Part shown: one piece after another, positions 1 through 6,131 of the stretch
Layout of the letters: every line of letters begins with the position of its first letter
Numbering within the stretch: position 1 is the stretch's first letter
Position numbers and translations under genes: made by a program
Assembly: GCA_044351265.1 (NCBI GenBank)
Contig: JBILGC010000083.1
Coordinates: 1 to 6,131 of the forward strand
Reading direction: 5' to 3'
Length of the DNA stretch: 6,131 nucleotides
DNA from: JAJTFA01 sp044351265
GTDB taxonomy: Bacteria > Bacteroidota > Bacteroidia > UKL13-3
The notes under the pieces: model-generated
What the model was told of the DNA's origin: nothing
What the model saw: only the letters and a program-made list of their open reading frames with translations
The model's database searches: none

Positions 1-784
1 CCTGCAGTAATGTATGTGTATGGCCACCAATAATCAGGTTGATATTTTTGGTTTGGGAAGCAAGCCTAATATCGCTTATTTTATTGCTGTTGTATTTATA
101 CCCCAAATGCGAGAGACAAATCACGTAATCACATTTTTCTTCTTGTTTTAGAAATACAGCTGTTTTATTAGCTGCTTCTATCGGATTACCGTATTTTATA
201 TTTCCGTATAACTCTGCGGGCACCAAACCTTGCAACTCAATACCTACACCTAAAATGCCAATTTTTAACCCTTGTTTTTTAATCACGCGGTATGGTTTTA
301 TTTTTCCTTCCAGCAAGGTGTCCTTAAATTGATAATTACAATTAACAAAAGAAAACTCCGCATGTCTAAGTTGATTCACGATTCCTTCAATACCATTGTC
401 AAAATCATGGTTGCCTAGAGTAGCTACATCATAACCCATTTCACTCATGAGCTTGTATTCCAGTTCTCCCTCAAAAAAGTTAAAGTAGGGTGTACCCTGA
501 AAAATATCACCTGCATCCAGCAACAACACATTTTTTTCTTGTTGTCTTATTTTTTTAATAAGCGCTGCCCTTACGGCAGCTCCGCCCAAGTTTGCATTAT
601 TCCCGGCATCTGCTGGGAAAGGTTCAATTCTGCTATGCCAGTCGTTGGTATGCAGGATGGTTAGCTTTATCGTTTCGGTTGATGCAAGTAACCTGAGTGG
701 TGAAGTGCCAAGTGCAGCCAATGCCATAGCGGATGCACCAGTTTTTATAAATGTTCTTCTGCTAATCAACACTGATTCGCCCAT
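1..784 (-). CDS. Tat-exported metallophosphatase, 5'-nucleotidase (UshA-type) N-terminal domain, partial at left edge
   Basis: This is the calcineurin-like two-metal phosphoesterase half of a 5'-nucleotidase/cyclic phosphodiesterase, expected to release phosphate from extracytoplasmic nucleotides. The 261 visible residues run off the left edge with no stop. The N-terminus has a twin-arginine signal, ISRRTFIKTG (residues 7-16, R9 R10), followed by an Ala/Leu-rich stretch to about residue 35, so export in folded form by Tat is predicted. The family's metal ligands are all visible: HTNDWH (D48, H50), DAGDIFQG (D93), GNHDFD (N125, H126), SHLG (H226) and GGHTHT (H255, H257). In the usual single-chain enzyme this domain is followed by a nucleotide-binding domain. 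Here that domain is the separate gene just upstream, and the two genes overlap by 23 bases. ATG 784 is the first in-frame ATG and leaves six residues before the S-R-R motif. GTG 772 and TTG 769 are possible alternatives. The leader before 784 is purine-rich but has no clear Shine-Dalgarno sequence. Confidence 0.92.
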   Translation of the reverse strand, partial: MGESVLISRRTFIKTGASAMALAALGTSPLRLLASTETIKLTILHTNDWHSRIEPFPADAGNNANLGGAAVRAALIKKIRQQEKNVLLLDAGDIFQGTPYFNFFEGELEYKLMSEMGYDVATLGNHDFDNGIEGIVNQLRHAEFSFVNCNYQFKDTLLEGKIKPYRVIKKQGLKIGILGVGIELQGLVPAELYGNIKYGNPIEAANKTAVFLKQEEKCDYVICLSHLGYKYNSNKISDIRLASQTKNINLIIGGHTHTLLQ

Positions 785-1502
785 CTTTTTCTAATTGAAT
801 GGTTTGTTTATTTTTCAGATACTCCAGAATTGCATCTCGCACTTTATAATTAATAGGGTGGCGTTTTACTGCACGTTTTAGCATGTCTGCCTTGTCGCCA
901 CCATTTGCCACATAATCCGATGTTACGAGTAAATATGTTTTCTCAGATTCTATGGTTGCTCCGTTAATAGTTATATTATTTGCTTCCCCATCTCTGATTG
1001 TAACTCGCATACCGCTAATGGGCCAGCCCCCATTAGCTGCTATATGGTTGCACAGCAACTCAATGTCGCTCCCTTTTATTTCAAGTACTTCCAGCATATT
1101 ATCAAAAGGCATAAGCTCGTAAACTTTGCTAACGGTAATATTCCCTGCTGAAATTTGTGGCAGCCGCACACCTCCGTAGTTCATCATGGCCATATTGGGT
1201 TTAAGTTCTGTTTGTGTTGCTACGTACCATAGCATGGCATCAGCCATCAGGTTATTTAGTGTACCTTCAGGTTGTGTGCGCAGTAATGTATTGGTGGTTT
1301 GTGCAATCACCTCATTCATCTGTGCATCTAGTTTTTGTTTGTATGGAGCAATCAGCCTAAGCATTTGACTGTCGGCTTCCAGGGAGTCGGCTTTTATGCG
1401 GTTGTAGCTGACACTTTGTTTGCGTATTTCAAAAGAAGAATAACAAGCAGTAAAGATAAAGCTTAAGCCAAGATATAAAAATATACTCCGCATCTTAAGC
1501 AT
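762..1502 (-). CDS. Lipoprotein with 5'-nucleotidase C-terminal (nucleotide-binding) domain
   Basis: This 246-residue protein matches the C-terminal domain of UshA-type 5'-nucleotidases, which binds the base and sugar of the substrate; it has no metal-binding phosphatase domain of its own. Family-like motifs are GTLNNLMADAML (80-91), NYGGVR (108-113, where N-G-G-G-I-R is usual), MPFDNML (131-137) and a late Y-L-L-V-T-S-D-Y-V-A-N-G-G-D block (190-203). The N-terminus is a lipoprotein signal: K3 and R5, a hydrophobic core, then FTAC with Cys20 as the likely lipidated residue. It should therefore sit on the periplasmic side of a membrane or at the cell surface. The start is uncertain. ATG 1502 overlaps the mutase stop by 8 bases, ATG 1493 begins one base after that stop (Cys would be residue 17), and ATG 1514 adds MASI. 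I prefer 1502 because it keeps two positive charges. The partner metallophosphatase follows with a 23-base overlap. The domain call is secure; the reaction depends on that partner. Confidence 0.9.
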   Translation of the reverse strand: MLKMRSIFLYLGLSFIFTACYSSFEIRKQSVSYNRIKADSLEADSQMLRLIAPYKQKLDAQMNEVIAQTTNTLLRTQPEGTLNNLMADAMLWYVATQTELKPNMAMMNYGGVRLPQISAGNITVSKVYELMPFDNMLEVLEIKGSDIELLCNHIAANGGWPISGMRVTIRDGEANNITINGATIESEKTYLLVTSDYVANGGDKADMLKRAVKRHPINYKVRDAILEYLKNKQTIQLEKDGRISVD

Positions 1503-3042
1503 GATACTCGCCAAATACTTTTCTGAAAACGTCTGCTATTTCACCAAGGGTTGCATACTGCTCAGCTGCTTCTATGATTCCGGGCATCAGGTTGGTGCCA
1601 TCTTTGGCTTGTTGTTCCAATTTAGCCAATATTTGAGAAACAGCGGCATTGTTTCTTCCCACTTTTAATTGCTGTAATTTTTGTGTTTGAAGAACACGAA
1701 TGGAATCGTCAATTTTAAATACAGGTGGGTTTGCATCATTTTCTGAGGTGAATTTATTTACACCCACAATAATTTTTTCTCCGCTTTCAATAGCTGTCTG
1801 ATAAAGGTATGAGGCATCGGCAATTTCCTTTTGCATATAACCTTGCTCAATAGCAGCAACCGATCCGCCCAGTGCATCAATTCTATCAAGGTAGGACCAG
1901 GCAGCTTTCTCAACCTCATCAGTAAGTGCTTCAATAAAATAAGAACCACCCAATGGGTCAACTGTATCAATAACTCCGCTTTCGTAGGCAATAATTTGCT
2001 GTGTGCGTAAAGCAATACGTGCTGCATTTTCGGTTGGTAGTGAAAGTGCTTCATCAAAACCATTGGTATGAAGGGATTGTGTTCCACCCATTACGGCTGC
2101 CAGCGCCTGAAGTGTTACACGTGTAATATTGTTATCAGCCTGCTGGGCCTGCAAGGTTGAGCCCCCGGTTTGTGTATGAAAGCGAAGCATCTGAGCTTTA
2201 GGATTGGTGGCTCCAAGTTCTTTGGCCATTTTTGCCCACATCCTTCTGGCTGCTCTGAATTTCGCTATTTCTTCAAAAAAATGATTGTGTGCGTTGAAGA
2301 AAAACGACAATCGCTGACCAAAAACATTAATATCTAAACCTTTTTCAATAGCTGCTTTTGCATAGGCTTTTGCATTGCTTAAGGTAAAAGCAATTTCCTG
2401 CACTGCGGTGCTTCCTGCCTCTCTTATATGATAACCTGAAATAGAAATTGTATTCCACTTGGGCACCTCCTTGCTGCAATATTCAAAAATATCTGTTATC
2501 AGGCGCATACTAGGCTTTGGCGGATATATATATGTGCCACGTGCTGCATATTCCTTTAAAATATCATTTTGTATAGTACCTGAAATTTGTTTGATGTCTG
2601 CTCCTTGTTTCTTTGCCAATGCAATGTAAAAAGATAGGAGTGTGGCTGCAGTGGCATTAATGGTCATGGAGGTGGTAATTTTTTGCAGCTCTATGCCATC
2701 AAATAAAATTTCCATATCTCGCAAAGTGTCGATGGCTACTCCAACTTTTCCTACCTCACCTTCACTCATGGCATGGTCACTGTCGTAACCGATTTGCGTA
2801 GGTAAATCAAAAGCCACACTTAAGCCCATGGTGCCGTTGGCCAGCAAATATTTATATCGTTTATTGCTTTCTTCTGCGGTGCTGAAACCTGCATACTGCC
2901 TCATGGTCCAAAGCTTGCCGCGATACATGTCAGGTTGGATACCGCGTGTAAACGGGAATGCCCCCGCTTGCTCTTGCAAGGGTATGGCTTGATTATACAA
3001 TTGTGCTATTTCTATACCTGAGTCGGTGCTGTGCTTTGTCAT
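1495..3042 (-). CDS. B12-dependent acyl-CoA mutase, catalytic large subunit (methylmalonyl-CoA mutase type, no B12-binding domain)
   Basis: This 515-residue protein aligns along its whole length with the substrate-binding TIM barrel and following linker of methylmalonyl-CoA mutase, which interconverts (R)-methylmalonyl-CoA and succinyl-CoA by a radical mechanism. Recognisable blocks are MRQYAGFSTAEESN (47-60), GLSVAFDL (73-80), GYDSD (85-89), GTIQNDILKE (155-164), ISISGYH (199-205), GGTQSLHTNGFDEAL (319-333) and DPLGGSY (362-368). Compared by eye with the human and Propionibacterium enzymes, the substrate-pocket Tyr (Tyr89 in Propionibacterium) is Y50, Arg207 is R168 and catalytic His244 is H205. 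Tyr plus Arg favours methylmalonyl-CoA; isobutyryl-CoA mutase has Phe and Gln there. The chain ends at FGEYHA, just where the B12 domain with its DxHxxG motif would follow in full-length enzymes. A separate small B12-binding subunit is therefore required and is not in this window. The gene starts 17 bases after the upstream gene. The exact substrate is inferred from two residues. Confidence 0.93.
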   Translation of the reverse strand: MTKHSTDSGIEIAQLYNQAIPLQEQAGAFPFTRGIQPDMYRGKLWTMRQYAGFSTAEESNKRYKYLLANGTMGLSVAFDLPTQIGYDSDHAMSEGEVGKVGVAIDTLRDMEILFDGIELQKITTSMTINATAATLLSFYIALAKKQGADIKQISGTIQNDILKEYAARGTYIYPPKPSMRLITDIFEYCSKEVPKWNTISISGYHIREAGSTAVQEIAFTLSNAKAYAKAAIEKGLDINVFGQRLSFFFNAHNHFFEEIAKFRAARRMWAKMAKELGATNPKAQMLRFHTQTGGSTLQAQQADNNITRVTLQALAAVMGGTQSLHTNGFDEALSLPTENAARIALRTQQIIAYESGVIDTVDPLGGSYFIEALTDEVEKAAWSYLDRIDALGGSVAAIEQGYMQKEIADASYLYQTAIESGEKIIVGVNKFTSENDANPPVFKIDDSIRVLQTQKLQQLKVGRNNAAVSQILAKLEQQAKDGTNLMPGIIEAAEQYATLGEIADVFRKVFGEYHA

Positions 3043-3059
3043 ATGCTTTGCAATAAAAA

Positions 3060-3602
3060 TTAATCAAACAACAAATGAAATTCCTTGCGCAAAAATTCAA
3101 GTGCTTTATTGGTTGGCACATGTTCCATCTGAATCATCCTTTCAAAAATGGCTTTGCTCAAATCGATTCCCACAGTATTTGGACCTAAACCAGCATAAGA
3201 TGAATTGATTATATGTACCATTTCTTCTTTTGCTACCCTCACCATCTGCCATGCTTGAGAGGAAATATAAATCTGCTGCGACACATTGTGATTAAACTCA
3301 TTATTAATATCGCTTATTAATTCCGTTTTAAGTTGTGAAGCAGAATAACCCGGTTTTGATACACGAAAAATCAGGCTGTTGGGATTCATGCGTTCCATTA
3401 AAATCACTAGCCTTTCATATGCTTGCAGTTTTAGAGGTGTAACTAGTTTATTTTGTTCCAGTTTTAAACGCGATTGTCTGCGCCTGTATTCATCATTAAA
3501 AAAACTTTTGAGCAAAAAATATACTACGCCAAATACTACCAATGCAGGTATTAGGTATTTTAGAAATTCCAGAAACAGCTGAAAATAATTTATATTGTCC
3601 AT
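3060..3602 (-). CDS. Membrane-anchored protein of unknown function (possibly the Bacteroidota family DUF7935)
   Basis: This 180-residue protein leads the minus-strand cluster. It has one strongly hydrophobic segment at about residues 15-33 (YLIPALVVFGVVYFLL), followed directly by a basic patch (YRRRQSRLKL), so the positive-inside rule puts the remaining ~145 residues in the cytoplasm. The soluble part looks helical and has distinctive motifs: LKLQAYERLVILMERMNP (58-75), NEFNHNVSQQIYIS (101-114), QAWQMVR (116-122) and a K-A-L-E-F-L-R-K-E-F tail. No catalytic pattern is evident. It resembles a conserved Bacteroidota family that I recall as DUF7935, but I could not search for it. The reading frame stays open upstream to ATG 3686 (208 residues). 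I prefer ATG 3602 because the hydrophobic anchor then falls near the N-terminus, the extra 28 residues look non-coding, and a candidate promoter lies inside the longer version. It lies 17 bases ahead of the mutase, so co-expression is likely; a role in mutase function is unproven. Confidence 0.8.
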   Translation of the reverse strand: MDNINYFQLFLEFLKYLIPALVVFGVVYFLLKSFFNDEYRRRQSRLKLEQNKLVTPLKLQAYERLVILMERMNPNSLIFRVSKPGYSASQLKTELISDINNEFNHNVSQQIYISSQAWQMVRVAKEEMVHIINSSYAGLGPNTVGIDLSKAIFERMIQMEHVPTNKALEFLRKEFHLLFD

Positions 3603-3620
3603 AAGGCTTTTTTGGGAAGG

Positions 3621-3651
3621 CGAAATTACACGGATACGTGGTATAAACAAG
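3621..3651 (-). promoter_or_regulatory. Candidate Bacteroidota-type promoter for the minus-strand operon
   Basis: Read on the minus strand, a -33-like CTTG (3651-3648) is followed by 19 bases and then TAATTTCG (3628-3621). The latter matches the Bacteroidota -7 consensus TAnnTTTG at five of its six fixed bases. Transcription would begin near 3615, giving a leader of about 12 bases before ATG 3602. This placement supports 3602 over ATG 3686 as the start of the first gene. AT-rich DNA yields chance matches, so this remains a candidate. Confidence 0.35.
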
Positions 3652-3710
3652 CCATTGTTTTTAAAAAAATCCATCAAAATATACAATCTGTTAAAACGTG
3701 GGAAACTTCT

Positions 3711-3741
3711 TTTCTTTCCTCGTTTCAGCAGGGTAAATTTG
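3711..3741 (+). promoter_or_regulatory. Candidate Bacteroidota-type promoter for ftsK
   Basis: TAAATTTG (3734-3741) is an exact match to the Bacteroidota -7 consensus TAnnTTTG. Nineteen bases upstream lies TTTC (3711-3714), one base off the -33 consensus TTTG. Transcription would start near 3746-3748, only about 5-7 bases before the ftsK ATG at 3753, so the mRNA would be almost leaderless. A weaker alternative is TTGTTT (3655-3660) with TATACA (3680-3685), which would give a leader of roughly 60 bases. Confidence 0.35.
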
Positions 3742-3752
3742 CGTGTCGCGAA

Positions 3753-6131
3753 ATGGCAAAAACAAAGAAAAACAATATCATCAGGCCTGCCGATGAAAAG
3801 GCGGTCGATTTTGAGCAGGAGGAAATAATCGATAAACCTGAACCAACAGCAGCCAAAGGCAAATTGGCCTGGTTGAAAGATGAGCGTCTGCTAAAAATAA
3901 CCGGTTTGGTTTTTTTTCTGTTTGCCTGCTATTCCGCAGTTGCTTTTATTTCTTTCTTAACCAGCTGGCAAAAAGATCAGAGCCTGGTTCTGAGTTTGGG
4001 TTGGGATATGTTTTTACAAACCGATCTGGATGCTGCCGAGAATTGGTTAGGTAAGACAGGGGCATGGCTGGCCTACACTTTTATTTATGAGGGGTTCGGC
4101 ATTGCATCATTCTTGTTCTCTCTGGTTGCAGGCTTAATCGGCATCAGATTGCTTACAGAAACTACGCCTTTGCCGCTGCTCAAAACCATGCGTTATTCTT
4201 TCTTTGCTCTTATTTGGTCATCTCTGTTGCTAGGATCCATTTTCTTTAACAATTGGCAAATTCTGGGTGGTTCATTCGGGCACTTCGGATATTTATATCT
4301 AAAAGGTATTGTTGGAAATGCAGGTGTGGCATTGTTGCTTATTTTTTATCTGCTTGTGTTTCTTGTGGCATCCTTCAATATCCGTTTTTATGAGCCAAGA
4401 GCTGCTCTCCCAAATAACAACGAAGACGCAAACGTGGATGACGAAGTGCACAGAGGAACCCTAATTAAGCCGGATGCAGAAGTTGAAAATCTTCCCATCA
4501 ATCCGGATGATTTTAAACTAGAGATTAAAGAAAATGTCGTAGAGGAATTACCTGTAGCAGAAGAGGTAAAAAAAAACGATGAAACCATAGAACTCACTTT
4601 GCCAGCCGAATCGGCTGAAGAAAAGAAAGAAGATGAAGAAGTGGTGATGTCCCCGGTTGTGCTTGCCACGGCAGCAGGCCTTGGTACTGCAGCCAATGCA
4701 GTCACAACAGATAGCGGCCTTGTGCTTGAAGTGCAGGAAACGCCACAGGAAGAGGAAGCCGTTGAAGAAAATCCGGGTAAACCGGAATATGGTTCGCTTG
4801 ATTCTGAATATGACCCCACACTTGATTTTAGCAATTACCAGTTTCCTTCTCTTGATTTACTTAACGATTATGGCGATGATAAGGCCAAGGTTGAAACCGA
4901 AGAGCTGAACACCAAAACCAACATGATTGTGGAAACGCTTAAGAACTACAATATTGCCATCAAAAAGATTTCAGCTACCATTGGTCCAACTGTTACCCTT
5001 TACGAAATAGTACCGCAAGAAGGTGTGCGCATTGCTAAAATAAAAAATCTGGAAGATGATATTGCATTGAGTCTGGCTGCATTGGGTATACGCATTATTG
5101 CACCTATCCCGGGCAGAGGCACTATCGGCATTGAGGTGCCTAATGAAAAGCCGGCAATGGTATCTATGCGCTCTGTATTGGCAAGTGGTAAATTTCAGAA
5201 TGCAGATATGGATTTGCCAGTTGCATTCGGGAAAAATATTCAAAACGAAGTATTCGTAGCCGACCTTGCAAAGATGCCTCACTTGCTTATGGCAGGTGCA
5301 ACAGGTCAGGGGAAGTCGGTTGGTTTAAATACCATCTTAGTTTCACTATTATATAAGAAGCACCCCTCTCAGATTAAGTTTGTTCTGGTTGATCCAAAAA
5401 AGGTTGAACTCAGCATTTATAAAACTATTGAACGGCATTTTCTTGCTAAAATTCCGGGTGATGCCGATGCCATTATCACCGATACCAAGCTGGTGGTAAA
5501 CACGCTGAATTCACTATGCGTGGAAATGGACTCTCGTTACGATTTACTTAAAGATGCTCAGGTTAGAAACCTTAAAGAGTATAATGCAAAATTTATTTCA
5601 CGCAAACTCAATCCCAATAACGGCCATCGTTTCTTACCTTATATCGTTGTGGTAATTGATGAGGTGGCAGATTTGATGATGACAGCAGGAAAAGAAGTGG
5701 AGCATCCTATTGCGCGATTGGCACAGTTGGCTCGTGCCATTGGCATACATCTCATTTTAGCTACACAGAGGCCTTCGGTTAATGTAATAACCGGTATGAT
5801 TAAGGCCAACTTCCCGGCTCGTGTAGCTTTCAGGGTTTCGCAAAAAACAGATTCACGTACCATTCTGGATGCAAATGGTGCCGACCAGCTAATTGGCAAA
5901 GGTGATATGCTTTATACTGTTGGTAATGATTTGGTGCGCTTGCAATGCGCTTTTGTTGATACGCCTGAAGTTGATAGGATTGCAAATTTTATTGGCAATC
6001 AGCAAGGTAAAGAGCCTTACGTATTGCCTGAGGTGAAAAATGAAAATGAAGAGGGTGGAGGAGATGATTTTGATCCGAGAGAACGGGATAGCCTGTTTGA
6101 TGAGGCAGCACAAATTATTGTGCAACATCAG
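3753..6131 (+). CDS. ftsK: DNA translocase FtsK/SpoIIIE family, partial at right edge
   Basis: FtsK is a hexameric, ATP-driven DNA pump anchored at the division septum that clears and aligns the chromosome termini. The 793 visible residues have no stop before the edge. In order there are: a charged N-terminus; four membrane segments at about 49-71, 105-131, 147-165 and 185-207, with the short GGSFGHFG motif (172-179) between the last two; an acidic, Glu-rich linker (about 215-385); the alpha/beta motor; and the start of the gamma domain (RDSLFDEAAQIIVQ, 778-791). The motor has Walker A GATGQGKS (515-522, K521), VLVDPKKVEL (544-553), Walker B VVVIDEVADL (632-641, D636 E637), ATQRPSVNVITG (670-681) and DSRTILDANGADQLIGKGDM (700-719). 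The Gln in Walker A, where E. coli has Ser, appears to be a phylum trait. The DNA-sequence-reading part of gamma lies beyond the window. ATG 3753 is the first start in this frame and has no Shine-Dalgarno sequence. The linker contains an odd Ala-rich hydrophobic patch at 301-317. The gene diverges from the mutase operon across 150 bases. Confidence 0.97.
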   Translation, partial: MAKTKKNNIIRPADEKAVDFEQEEIIDKPEPTAAKGKLAWLKDERLLKITGLVFFLFACYSAVAFISFLTSWQKDQSLVLSLGWDMFLQTDLDAAENWLGKTGAWLAYTFIYEGFGIASFLFSLVAGLIGIRLLTETTPLPLLKTMRYSFFALIWSSLLLGSIFFNNWQILGGSFGHFGYLYLKGIVGNAGVALLLIFYLLVFLVASFNIRFYEPRAALPNNNEDANVDDEVHRGTLIKPDAEVENLPINPDDFKLEIKENVVEELPVAEEVKKNDETIELTLPAESAEEKKEDEEVVMSPVVLATAAGLGTAANAVTTDSGLVLEVQETPQEEEAVEENPGKPEYGSLDSEYDPTLDFSNYQFPSLDLLNDYGDDKAKVETEELNTKTNMIVETLKNYNIAIKKISATIGPTVTLYEIVPQEGVRIAKIKNLEDDIALSLAALGIRIIAPIPGRGTIGIEVPNEKPAMVSMRSVLASGKFQNADMDLPVAFGKNIQNEVFVADLAKMPHLLMAGATGQGKSVGLNTILVSLLYKKHPSQIKFVLVDPKKVELSIYKTIERHFLAKIPGDADAIITDTKLVVNTLNSLCVEMDSRYDLLKDAQVRNLKEYNAKFISRKLNPNNGHRFLPYIVVVIDEVADLMMTAGKEVEHPIARLAQLARAIGIHLILATQRPSVNVITGMIKANFPARVAFRVSQKTDSRTILDANGADQLIGKGDMLYTVGNDLVRLQCAFVDTPEVDRIANFIGNQQGKEPYVLPEVKNENEEGGGDDFDPRERDSLFDEAAQIIVQHQ

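Larger units (their letters stand above)
1..3602 (-). other. Probable four-gene operon (unknown membrane protein, mutase, nucleotidase C-half, nucleotidase N-half)
   Basis: The four minus-strand genes are packed with a 17-base gap, an 8-base overlap (or 1-base gap, depending on the start chosen) and a 23-base overlap. There is no room for a promoter or terminator between them and no hairpin followed by a T-run at the junctions. The candidate promoter at 3651-3621 would serve all four. The overlaps suggest translational coupling, which would help keep the two nucleotidase halves in balance. The operon may continue past the left edge. Confidence 0.7.

Noticed and set aside
762..784. Possible frameshift that broke one nucleotidase gene into two
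   Set aside because: The upstream gene encodes the C-terminal domain and the downstream gene the N-terminal domain, each with its own export signal and complete start. A frameshift in a normal gene would leave the opposite order.
1186..3582. Open frames antisense or out of frame within the minus-strand cluster (1186-1368, 1758-2087, 3026-3208, 3379-3582)
   Set aside because: Each lies wholly or mostly within a well-supported gene and shows no recognisable domain.
3603..3686. 28-residue N-terminal extension of the unknown membrane protein, starting at ATG 3686
   Set aside because: The extension would place the hydrophobic anchor unusually far in and would overlap the candidate promoter. ATG 3602 gives a tidier signal-anchor protein. 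It is not fully excluded.
3595..3828. Plus-strand open frame of 77 codons across the divergent region
   Set aside because: It overlaps the first 76 bases of ftsK in another frame and the first bases of the minus-strand gene. Its translation is basic and low in complexity, so it is better explained as control region.
4388..4834. Minus-strand open frame of 148 codons, very rich in Ser
   Set aside because: It is antisense to the Glu-rich linker of ftsK. GAA and GAG codons read on the other strand give TTC/CTC-type runs that yield Ser and Phe. It has no family resemblance, and the plus-strand FtsK frame is certain.
4657..6128. Other open frames inside ftsK (plus 4657-4908; minus 4971-5282, 5639-5899, 5889-6128)
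   Set aside because: All lie inside the continuous FtsK reading frame, which carries Walker A, Walker B and other motor motifs. Their translations show no recognisable domains.
1..6131. Mobile elements, CRISPR, RNA genes, riboswitches or defence genes
   Set aside because: I saw no direct repeat arrays, terminal inverted repeats, transposase or integrase motifs, or tRNA/rRNA sequence. The only non-coding stretches are 17 and 150 bases, too short for a typical B12 riboswitch plus a promoter ahead of the mutase.

Overview
The window looks like chromosomal DNA from a member of the Bacteroidota (Bacteroidetes). The reasons are an AT-rich base composition, starts without Shine-Dalgarno sequences, two candidate promoters of the Bacteroidota -33/-7 type, a 5'-nucleotidase split into two genes, and an FtsK whose motor carries the Walker A variant GATGQGKS, which I recall as typical of that phylum. 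I see no rRNA, tRNA, CRISPR array, insertion sequence, phage gene or integrase. This appears to be core metabolic and cell-division DNA rather than an accessory island.

Layout. Positions 1 to 3602 hold a four-gene, minus-strand cluster read from right to left. It starts with a small membrane-anchored protein of unknown function (3602 to 3060). Next comes a stand-alone catalytic subunit of a B12-dependent acyl-CoA mutase, most like methylmalonyl-CoA mutase (3042 to 1495). Then follow a lipoprotein that is the C-terminal half of a 5'-nucleotidase (about 1502 to 762) and a Tat-exported metallophosphatase that is the N-terminal half of the same enzyme type (784 to beyond the left edge). The junctions are a 17-base gap, an 8-base overlap and a 23-base overlap, so one transcript with coupled translation is likely. 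Positions 3603 to 3752 form a divergent control region with one candidate promoter facing each way. From 3753 to the right edge, the plus strand encodes the DNA translocase FtsK, cut off at the start of its C-terminal gamma domain. Both edge genes are incomplete because of the window, not because of damage.

How the genes work together. The two nucleotidase genes almost certainly form a functional pair outside the cytoplasm: one supplies the two-metal phosphoesterase centre and the other the nucleotide-binding domain. The mutase would interconvert methylmalonyl-CoA and succinyl-CoA, linking propionyl-CoA metabolism to the TCA cycle, but it needs a separate B12-binding subunit that is not encoded here. 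I see no obvious biochemical link between the mutase and the nucleotidase. FtsK works in chromosome segregation and division and shares only the control region with the other genes.

I did not find a clearly new biological system. The items most worth a second look are the inverted, overlapping nucleotidase pair with two different export signals, the uncharacterised membrane protein leading the operon, and the compact divergent promoter region that implies a nearly leaderless ftsK mRNA.
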